DNA of 19,586 nucleotides, taken from positions 1 through 19,586 of the forward strand of contig CAZDDI010000068.1 of NCBI GenBank assembly GCA_964504195.1, in the 5' to 3' direction. The translations under genes were made by a program, and so were the position numbers. This DNA is from CAZDDI01 sp964504195 (GTDB taxonomy: Bacteria; Chloroflexota; Anaerolineae; B4-G1; SLSP01). The notes below the pieces were generated by a model, which saw only the letters and a program-made list of their open reading frames with translations, made no database searches and was not told the origin of the DNA. Below, one piece after another: positions 14,208 through 19,586 of the stretch. Within the stretch, counting starts at the first letter, position 1. Each line of letters starts with the position of its first letter.

Positions 14208-15227
14208 TTACCATGCGTTGAGAAACGCGGCGACGTAGTCCCCTAGCCGGGCTATATCATAGCCGCCCTCTTGGACGATAACGGTGGGCAACCCCAACGC
14301 TGCAATGCGCGCGCCGATGTCGCGGAATCCGGCCTCTGTAATCTGGAATTCACCAATGAGATCGCCTTCCGCTGTATCGAAGCCCGCTGAGACGACCAGA
14401 TAGCGTGGGGCAAACGCCCGCGCGAAATCCAACGCGGTTTCGAGCTCCGCCAGATAGCGCGTATCATCTATGTGCGGCGGCAAGGGCAAATTGAGGTTGG
14501 TTCCGTAGCCTGCGCCCGCGCCGCGCTCTGCTGCTCGTCCCCAGTAGTAGGGGAAATAGTGTTCCGGGTCGCCATGCAGCGAGACGTAAGCGATGTCCGC
14601 ATCCTCATAGAATATATCCTGCGTGCCGTTACCGTGGTGGAAGTCAATATCCAGCACCAGTACGCGCGCACTGCTGTGTACCTGCAACGCGCGGGCTGCG
14701 ATAGCGGCGTTGTTGAGGTAGCAGAAGCCTCCGTATAGATCGGCGTGCGCGTGATGGCCGGGTGGCCGACAGAGCGCATACGCAGCCCGCGTGCCAGCGT
14801 AGACCCGTGTAGCAGCCGTGAGGGCGCACTGCGCGCTCCAGTAAACCGCTTCCCATGTCCCCGCGCCGATGGGGACATCGGTGCTGAAGGCGTAGTAGCC
14901 GCGCTGTGCCAGGATGCTATCGAGGGGCGGGCCGGTGCGGCGTGTGGCGAACGTCCACGCCATCAGCGGATCGGGAACTCCGGTTTGAGCTGTGTAGCGT
15001 GCGTAAGCGGTTTGCAGGTAGGTGACAAAATCCGCCGTGTGAACGGCCAGGATCGGTTCCAGGCCATGATCCTCTGGCGCGTGGAACTCGCTCAGGGCCG
15101 CCGCCTCCAACGCGGCGCGGATGGCCTCTGCGCGGGCGGGAATTTCTTCCAGCACCCACGCGCTGCCGTCTATCGTCAGTCCTTCGGTAACGTGTAACTG
15201 GTGTTTCGGCGTGTAGATGATGTCCAT
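14208..15227 (-). CDS. Acetylpolyamine amidohydrolase / HDAC-family deacetylase
   Basis: 339 aa zinc hydrolase of the arginase-deacetylase fold, predicted cytoplasmic. Active-site parts are all present: PPGHHAHAD with the His pair 158-159, LDIDFHHG with zinc ligands Asp195 and His197, SAGFD with Asp284, and the transition-state Tyr323 in QEGGYD. These residue numbers coincide with those I recall for Mycoplana ramosa acetylpolyamine amidohydrolase, as does the phrase HGDPEHYFPYYWG. The likely reaction is removal of acetyl groups from acetylated polyamines; other small-molecule or protein deacetylation cannot be excluded. ATG at 15227 follows AGGAGAT; an in-frame start at 15395 would run through the repeat element and is rejected. 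Confidence 0.92.
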   Translation of the reverse strand: MDIIYTPKHQLHVTEGLTIDGSAWVLEEIPARAEAIRAALEAAALSEFHAPEDHGLEPILAVHTADFVTYLQTAYARYTAQTGVPDPLMAWTFATRRTGPPLDSILAQRGYYAFSTDVPIGAGTWEAVYWSAQCALTAATRVYAGTRAAYALCRPPGHHAHADLYGGFCYLNNAAIAARALQVHSSARVLVLDIDFHHGNGTQDIFYEDADIAYVSLHGDPEHYFPYYWGRAAERGAGAGYGTNLNLPLPPHIDDTRYLAELETALDFARAFAPRYLVVSAGFDTAEGDLIGEFQITEAGFRDIGARIAALGLPTVIVQEGGYDIARLGDYVAAFLNAW

Positions 15228-15318
15228 TGGGTATCTCCTGTACGAGTCAGCGAGAAAGCGAAAAGGCGAGTCAGGGGATTTGCTATGCGTTTTTTGAGTA
15301 TCAGTAGATGAAAAATTT

Positions 15319-15744
15319 TCATAACCAGCCTTGCGAAGGTTCGCTAAGGTCGGGTCTATCAGATACAGCAGCAGGCGCACAGCCATGCCAGGCACGGCCT
15401 AGCGTAACCTTCGCAAGGGTTAATAATCCCAGTCCTTGAATTCCCATTCCTCCAAAAGACAATAGCCACACTGCTGTCAGCGCCGTTGTACCAGCAATAG
15501 CTGCGCCAGTCAGCCCGGCGAGTAACCCTTGTAACGGATTATAACACGCCCACCCGTGTTCTTGATGTTGCTGCGCCGCATCGTAGAGCACACCCGCGAG
15601 AAAGCCAGCGGCGGCAACCAGGGCTAACCCGGCAGGCACAACAAATTCCCCGCTCGGATCCGTATACCGCAGCGGATTGTTGAGCGCGTACTGATACGGG
15701 CCGTGCAGACACGGGCTGCGTCGCCCGCCGTCCACGAATGACAC
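15319..15744 (-). pseudogene. Rhs module 1: core end plus truncated C-terminal region
   Basis: Residues GPYQYALNNPLRYTDPSGE are the terminal part of an Rhs core, followed by about 85 residues of Ala/Gly-rich, membrane-like linker unlike modules 2 and 3. The upstream part of the core is replaced by a hairpin sequence (15744-15786), and the 3' end runs into an inverted-repeat element (15329-15418) so that no toxin domain remains. No following immunity gene is present. The module is decayed; any product from an internal start would not be a full effector. Confidence 0.7.
15329..15418. mobile_element. Short inverted-repeat element (MITE-like)
   Basis: CCTTGCGAAGGTTCGCTA (15329-15346) and TAGCGTAACCTTCGCAAGG (15400-15418) are reverse complements apart from one extra base, enclosing 53 bases. 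The unit interrupts the C-terminal part of Rhs module 1. Size and symmetry fit a palindromic non-autonomous element. A small palindrome, ATGAAAAATTTTCAT (15308-15322), lies next to it. Confidence 0.5.
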
Positions 15745-15786
15745 ACGAATACACGAATTGTCCCGACAGACATTCGTGTATTCGTG
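15744..15786. repeat. 15-bp perfect inverted repeat replacing Rhs core sequence
   Basis: CACGAATACACGAAT (15744-15758) pairs with ATTCGTGTATTCGTG (15772-15786) around 13 bases. The stretch from about 15726 to 15807 stands where modules 2 and 3 encode LRARWYQPxTGRFTQVDPF. Confidence 0.8.
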
Positions 15787-15835
15787 ATGGATTCGAGGAT
15801 GGCCTACCGCGCGCAGATATTGTAATCCCGTTGCA

Positions 15836-16185
15836 CTATCGTGCCATCCTTCGTAGACTCAGGACAGGCTCGCCCGCGAAGCCCAGTGGGGCGGGGATCA
15901 CGCCCTGCTGCTGAATAAGCGCGCCAAACGGATCGTACTCCCGCGCGCCCACCACCTGCCCGCTGGCATCGCTCCACCGGCGGAGGCTGCCCAGTGCGTC
16001 GGTGTGCGGATAGTACCACGCGCCCGCGTGCTGGACGGCCGCCAGTCCCAGCCCGTGCAGGTAGCGCGTGCCGTCCGAGGTCGCCAGGAGTTGGGGCAGT
16101 TCCAGCGCCTGATCCCAGGTGAAGTGCATGGTTTCGCCATTGATGGCTTGCGCCACGCGTAACCCGGTGCGTAAAACCAGTTCTT
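15836..16185 (-). pseudogene. Rhs module 1: upstream core fragment
   Basis: Rhs core sequence begins near 16185 with GLRVAQAINGE and continues through TRYLHGLGLAAVQHAGAWYY, DALGSLRRWSDASGQVVGA and PLGFAGE. A 22-base insertion at 15847-15868 (minus strand beginning CCTGTCCTGAGTC) then shifts the frame, giving PVLSLRRMAR and a stop. This fragment is the longest of the three cores at its 5' side. It has no proper start and lies 44 bases past the putative immunity gene of module 2. Confidence 0.75.
15847..15868. repeat. 22-base REP-like insertion in Rhs module 1
   Basis: Modules 2 and 3 read continuously from GGCGAG to TGGCACGATAG here; module 1 has 22 extra bases. The inserted sequence, on the minus strand CCTGTCCTGAGTC followed by TACGAAGGA, resembles a widely dispersed short repeat type and is related to the GACAGGCTCAG units elsewhere in the window. 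Confidence 0.6.
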
Positions 16186-16228
16186 ACTGATTGTAAGATT
16201 ATTATGAAGATAACTTGCTATGCGGTAA

Positions 16229-16561
16229 TCACGTCAGCGTGAACATCTCTTCACTTATTTCCCAACACTCTACCACGGCTGATTGCAACACGCCCTTCAT
16301 GTGTTCTGAATCATCGGCTGCGGTGGTGTTGAATAAAGCCAGTGTATCTTCTAGTATTCGCAGCAGGTAAAACAATCTGTGAGCCACTTGTTTATCAATG
16401 GTGTCTTCAGTGGATATCACCTTGTTATACGCTTGCAACGCGGTGACCAATTCAGTGTATTTATCCGTTTTGAACAACCGTGAACAACGCAGCGGAATTA
16501 AAAAACCTTCTTCCGTATCACACAAGCGTACAATAACATTTACCAGATCTTGTCTATTCAT
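16229..16561 (-). CDS. Putative immunity protein for Rhs module 2 toxin
   Basis: 110 aa, soluble, mildly acidic and probably all-helical, with no signal peptide or membrane segment; I recognise no family. It begins 18 bases after the stop codon of the Rhs module 2 C-terminus and has AGGAG eight bases before its ATG. Its base composition is AT-rich like the toxin part of module 2 and unlike the GC-rich Rhs core. By position it should bind and neutralise the module 2 toxin in the cytoplasm; this is inference from gene order, not homology. Confidence 0.6.
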   Translation of the reverse strand: MNRQDLVNVIVRLCDTEEGFLIPLRCSRLFKTDKYTELVTALQAYNKVISTEDTIDKQVAHRLFYLLRILEDTLALFNTTAADDSEHMKGVLQSAVVECWEISEEMFTLT

Positions 16562-16579
16562 AGTGATGACTCCTGATTG

Positions 16580-17647
16580 TTATCGCCCGAAGATTAAGCC
16601 TACTATAGCTTCGGGTGGAATATAGGATTCAACTAGAACCTCAAAGGATTTTCTTGCAAAGGCTTCGGTCATTGGAAATCGTAGCAGTTGCCGCCTTACA
16701 ACTTCATTTGTGAGGTCTATGATATTACTGCTTACTCGGCGTAAATCAATGACATAAATAGGCGTATTGGGACCTTGATGGTCAAGAGCAACATTTAAAC
16801 TCTTAGTTAGCGAGAGATATTGCGTTCTGACATTAGGATTGCTACCTCGAGATACATGATAAGCCGGTGAGTAATTAGCAGTAGGATCACGGGCTTGAAA
16901 ACCCTCTCTAAGCGCATTTGGATGTTGTCCTTCACCTGGATTACGATAAGCTATATGAGGAGATTTTTGCCATAACCACTGCCGGACATGCCACCCGGCC
17001 CACCCAAGCAGCGCGCCGCCAAGTGCGCCCCAGAACATAGCGCTGGAAACGCCCGTGTACCACTTCATACAGGGCGTGAGCAGATTCGCAGTGATGCGTC
17101 CCGCACCCGCCGCCAACGCTCCGGTGATGCCACCAATAAAGGCCGCGCCGCCCGCCGTCGCGGCTTTCATGCCGAGCGCGGCAAACCCCGCCGGCACCGC
17201 CCACCCCACCAGCCCGGCGACGGCCCCACTCGCCGCGCCGACGCCCACCGCCCGCTGGAACTCCGCATTGCGCGCATATTCGCCCAGCGACTGGCCGGGA
17301 TGCTGGAGCGCGTACCCGATCCCGCCTACCGCCCCGCCAATCACCGCGCCGATGCCCACCGCCATCAGCACCGACAACAACACCGACTCCCCGCTCGGAT
17401 CCGTGTACCGCAGCGGATTGTTGAGCGCGTACTGATACGGGTGCTGCGTCGCGGGGAGAGAGAGCACACCGGGGAACGGGTCTACCTGGGTGAAGCGCCC
17501 TGTCGCCGGTTGGTACCAGCGTGCGCGCAGATATTGTAACCCCGTTGCGCTATCGTGCCACTCGCCCGCGAAGCCCAGCGGGGAGGGGATCACGCCCTGC
17601 TGTTGGAGGATCGCGCCATACGGGTCGTAATCCCGCGCGCCCACCAC
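16580..17647 (-). CDS. Rhs module 2: core end with C-terminal toxin, possibly ADP-ribosyltransferase-like
   Basis: 355 aa from a GTG at 17647; Rhs homology continues in frame to 17707, immediately after the stop codon of the preceding gene, so the copy is 5'-truncated and has no true start. Residues ~1-75 are Rhs core, ending HPYQYALNNPLRYTDPSGE. A Gly/Ala-rich, membrane-like linker follows (to ~230), then a polar AT-rich domain (~235-355). That domain shows, in order, AYRNPGEG, YHVSRGS, TQYLSLTKSLNVA, IYVIDLRR and EVLVESYIPPEAIVGLIF, a pattern suggestive of ADP-ribosyltransferase-fold toxins (Arg, Ser-Thr, Glu with a final IPPxxIxG strand). This is a weak-homology judgement. As an orphan module it may be silent until recombined onto a full Rhs gene. 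Confidence 0.65.
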   Translation of the reverse strand: MVGARDYDPYGAILQQQGVIPSPLGFAGEWHDSATGLQYLRARWYQPATGRFTQVDPFPGVLSLPATQHPYQYALNNPLRYTDPSGESVLLSVLMAVGIGAVIGGAVGGIGYALQHPGQSLGEYARNAEFQRAVGVGAASGAVAGLVGWAVPAGFAALGMKAATAGGAAFIGGITGALAAGAGRITANLLTPCMKWYTGVSSAMFWGALGGALLGWAGWHVRQWLWQKSPHIAYRNPGEGQHPNALREGFQARDPTANYSPAYHVSRGSNPNVRTQYLSLTKSLNVALDHQGPNTPIYVIDLRRVSSNIIDLTNEVVRRQLLRFPMTEAFARKSFEVLVESYIPPEAIVGLIFGR

Positions 17648-17707
17648 CTGCCCGCTCGCGTCGCTCCACCGGCGGAGGCTGCCCAGCGCGTCCGTGTGCG
17701 GATAGTA

Positions 17708-18124
17708 TCAGGAGTTACGCTTCTTACCCCGCTGGACGTTTATAAAATCTATAAACCAGATTAACACACCGATTGTTATGCCTAGCATTAATCCAAGTGA
17801 TACCAGCCCCAACAGATTCTTAGCAATTGTAGTACAAGCCTTGATCAATACACCGCTATACTGTAATCCAAGACATACGCCATTAGTTACAATCGTACTA
17901 ACAACAACCACAGAAATTATCAAAATAATTATCCACAGTATTTCCCGCCAGTAATGTTTATACTCAGAGATGCGATACATCAAGTTAACACCAAAGAATA
18001 AACCAGTGATTAACACAACTGCCGTGAGCAAAGGGTCATATACAACTATAGAAAGTGTAATGCTAAATACTGCCACAATAGCCACAAGTAATATACGCTT
18101 TACTGATGATAGATAATCACGCAT
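17708..18124 (-). CDS. Putative membrane immunity protein for Rhs module 3
   Basis: 138 aa with four predicted membrane helices (about 10-30, 32-50, 60-82 and 100-126) and a basic C-terminal tail KKRNS. It starts 12 bases after the stop of the module 3 C-terminus; its AAGGAG Shine-Dalgarno overlaps that stop codon, eight bases before the ATG. It is strongly AT-rich. Rhs core of module 2 begins at the very next base after its TGA. An integral-membrane immunity protein usually implies a toxin acting at the inner membrane or in the periplasm; that is inference. No known family was recognised. Confidence 0.6.
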   Translation of the reverse strand: MRDYLSSVKRILLVAIVAVFSITLSIVVYDPLLTAVVLITGLFFGVNLMYRISEYKHYWREILWIIILIISVVVVSTIVTNGVCLGLQYSGVLIKACTTIAKNLLGLVSLGLMLGITIGVLIWFIDFINVQRGKKRNS

Positions 18125-18136
18125 GGCATTAACTCC

Positions 18137-18754
18137 TTAGGGTTTTGCAAATTCAAATATCAGTGAAGAATTAACCTGTAAAAGTTCTTCGATAATACTG
18201 CGGGTAATTTTCCAAACAAAGATAGTAGAAGCAGTCCCAACAGTTCTGACAATATTAGCATCCGATCTCAAATATGGTTGGCCCTGCGTGTTGAAATACA
18301 TAGCGTAGCTTGGACGTGCCAAGCCTGTTGGTGTAGGGAATAAAGCTCTTGTAATACCATGTCCGATAACAGAAGATATTGCGCCTGCTCCGGCATCAAT
18401 CACAATAGTAACAGGATCGCCTAACCCTCGAGCACGCGCCAATTGATGTATGCGTTGGCTATTCCAAGTGCGTCGTGCAAAGATTTCCGTAAAAGCGACT
18501 TCTGTATAAATGCCGACTTGCCCGCTAACGGCCCCGCCAATAGCTCCCAAGATAGCTGTTGCTATGAGTCCGGTGCCAAAGATTAATATGGCCCCCATGG
18601 TTCCACCTGCAACAGCCGCACCAATTACTTCTGCCCAGTTTATGCATTGAAGCGCCCCTTGAAATGTATTACCTGCTGTTATTTCTCTTTGCAATTGTGA
18701 CATAACATTGATTGCAAAGCCCGCTGCTATGCCTAGCAATATTGCTTCTAGCAC
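18137..18754 (-). CDS. Rhs module 3: variable C-terminal region, candidate toxin
   Basis: 205 aa from a GTG at 18754, directly after the DPSGEF junction. The first ~100 residues are hydrophobic and Gly/Ala-rich (AILLGIAAGFAIN and AAVAGGTMGAILIFGTGLIA), likely membrane-inserting, followed by a less hydrophobic part with RRTWNSQRIHQLARARGLGD and a C-terminal ELLQVNSSLIFEF. No catalytic motif was recognised. It is AT-rich and paired with the membrane protein downstream. The upstream Rhs core is one frame off because of a 13-base net insertion, so it is not translated as a fusion with that core as the sequence stands. Confidence 0.55.
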   Translation of the reverse strand: MLEAILLGIAAGFAINVMSQLQREITAGNTFQGALQCINWAEVIGAAVAGGTMGAILIFGTGLIATAILGAIGGAVSGQVGIYTEVAFTEIFARRTWNSQRIHQLARARGLGDPVTIVIDAGAGAISSVIGHGITRALFPTPTGLARPSYAMYFNTQGQPYLRSDANIVRTVGTASTIFVWKITRSIIEELLQVNSSLIFEFAKP

Positions 18755-19211
18755 AAATTCCCCACTCGGATCCGTATACCGCAGCGGATTGTTGAGTGCG
18801 TACTGATACGGGCCGTGCAGACACGGGCTGCGTCGCCGGGAGGGGCAACACGCCGGGGAACGGGTCTACCTGGGTGAAGCGGCCCGTCTCCGGTTGGTAC
18901 CAACGCGCGCGCAGATATTGTAATCCCGTTGCGCTATCGTGCCACTCGCCCGCGAAGCCCAGCGGGGTAGGGTTGACGCCCTGTTGCTGGATGATTGCGC
19001 CATACGGATCGTACTCCCGCGCGCCCACCACCTGCCCGCTGGCGTCGCTCCACCGGCGGATACTGCCCAGCGCATCGGTGTGTGGATAGTACCACGCCCC
19101 CGCGTGCTCCACCGCCGCCAGTCCCAGCCCGTGCAGGTAGCGCGTCCCGTCCGAGGTCGCCGTGGTGACTGTCTCGGACTTACTCCGGATCTTATGAATG
19201 GTCCAATGCAA
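18669..19211 (-). pseudogene. Rhs module 3: core fragment, out of frame with its C-terminus
   Basis: Rhs core homology runs from about 19165 (ATSDGTRYLHGLGLAAVEHAG) through ALGSIRRWSDASGQVVGAREY, GFAGEWHDSATGLQYLRARW and TGRFTQVDPFPGVLPLPATQ. In module 2 the next residues are HPYQYALNNPL; here an extra CCCGTGTCTGCACGG replaces CA, shifting the frame to PVSARPVSV and onward to a stop at 18669. The 5' end of the core is truncated directly behind the putative immunity gene at 19192, so the fragment has no natural start. Confidence 0.75.
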
Positions 19212-19548
19212 TGCGAGGATGCCGACGCAAGTAAGCGTCTGGCATCAATTCCACAGGCAACAGGCACTCAGGCTTTAGTTCTCCATTCCAACCCATATTG
19301 TATAGCTGACTGATGTGCTGATGATACAGAAGTACAAGGATTTTGGGATCGTCTTGTATTTCTCTGCGCTGAGCTTTACGGTAAGCCGCCGCATACCCGC
19401 AAACTCTTTCTTCCAATTGTTGAAGTAGTGGGTCTTCAGGTATATCAGATTCATCTATTGTCTCACCAGGCGGATGGAGAAGCAAATGCCACCAGGGTGA
19501 TGCGTATGGATTGACCCAGGGTTTAATCAGGGTTTTTCTACCGTACAT
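19192..19548 (-). CDS. Putative immunity protein of an upstream Rhs toxin
   Basis: 118 aa, soluble and rich in aromatic and acidic residues (NPYASPWWHLLLHPPGE, YHQHISQLYNMGWNGE); no family recognised. ATG at 19548 is the first possible start because a TAG immediately precedes it in frame; the Shine-Dalgarno is poor. Its stop at 19192 lies right before the truncated core of Rhs module 3, matching the toxin-immunity-core spacing of the other modules. By analogy its toxin, and probably the full-length Rhs gene, are encoded beyond the right edge of the window. Confidence 0.5.
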   Translation of the reverse strand: MYGRKTLIKPWVNPYASPWWHLLLHPPGETIDESDIPEDPLLQQLEERVCGYAAAYRKAQRREIQDDPKILVLLYHQHISQLYNMGWNGELKPECLLPVELMPDAYLRRHPRIALDHS

Positions 19549-19586
19549 CTAGATTAAAAACACGGCACATGGTAAAATCCCCCTTA

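Noticed and set aside
15308..15322. Palindrome ATGAAAAATTTTCAT as a separate operator
   Set aside because: It is AT-only symmetry beside a repeat element and is 81 bases from the deacetylase start, with no promoter that it would overlap; chance is likely.
16988..17539. Plus-strand open frame across the Rhs module 2 core and linker
   Set aside because: It is an Arg/Pro-rich antisense shadow of the Rhs coding strand.

Overview
The window looks like a chromosomal segment of a moderately GC-rich, free-living bacterium, most likely a member of the Chloroflexota. This rests on the gene mix (DUF2085 membrane protein, CcdA-Lgt neighbourhood, zinc-ribbon coiled-coil protein, LysM surface protein with Pro/Thr linkers, discoidin-like lipoprotein, tandem Rhs cassettes) and is an inference; there is no rRNA or other phylogenetic marker. 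No tRNA, rRNA or CRISPR array was seen.

Left part (1-6982). The first ~53 bases resemble the end of an IS21-type insertion sequence. A flippase-like membrane protein (225-1130, +) converges on a large polytopic membrane protein (1134-2672, -). A ~200-base gap then holds a good + strand promoter and a hairpin terminator about 105 nt apart with no convincing ORF: a candidate small RNA. Next come minus-strand genes reading leftwards: CcdA-like redox transporter, DUF2085 protein, Lgt and a coiled-coil zinc-ribbon protein, the last two separated by a 270-bp element with short terminal inverted repeats and REP-like sequences. The ccdA gene has a back-to-back promoter with a plus-strand lipoprotein gene, and its transcript should be almost leaderless.

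Middle part (7024-12433). An LprI/DUF1311-type secreted protein (-) and an unknown 7-TM protein (+, 10565-11269) carry closely related 130-165 nt leaders in opposite orientation. The leaders flank an ABC-2 type exporter operon (ATPase plus permease, overlapping ATGA). A DHRS12-like short-chain dehydrogenase follows. A methyltransferase-like start codon region overlaps its end but stops after 27 codons, so it looks like a gene stump. Beyond it lies the terminator of the opposing surface-protein gene.

Right part (12446-19586), all on the minus strand. A LysM-containing surface protein with a strong promoter and a 5' UTR hairpin, and an acetylpolyamine amidohydrolase/HDAC-family enzyme with all catalytic residues, precede a polymorphic-toxin array. 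The array has three partial Rhs core repeats, each running to the HPYQYALNNPLRYTDPSGE junction and then switching to an unrelated C-terminal region. Two C-termini are followed at short spacing by a small gene with a good ribosome binding site (putative immunity), and a fourth putative immunity gene lies at the right edge. This is the layout of orphan Rhs C-terminus/immunity modules downstream of a full-length Rhs gene, which should lie beyond base 19586. The module nearest the leftward end is decayed by small insertions and a hairpin element.
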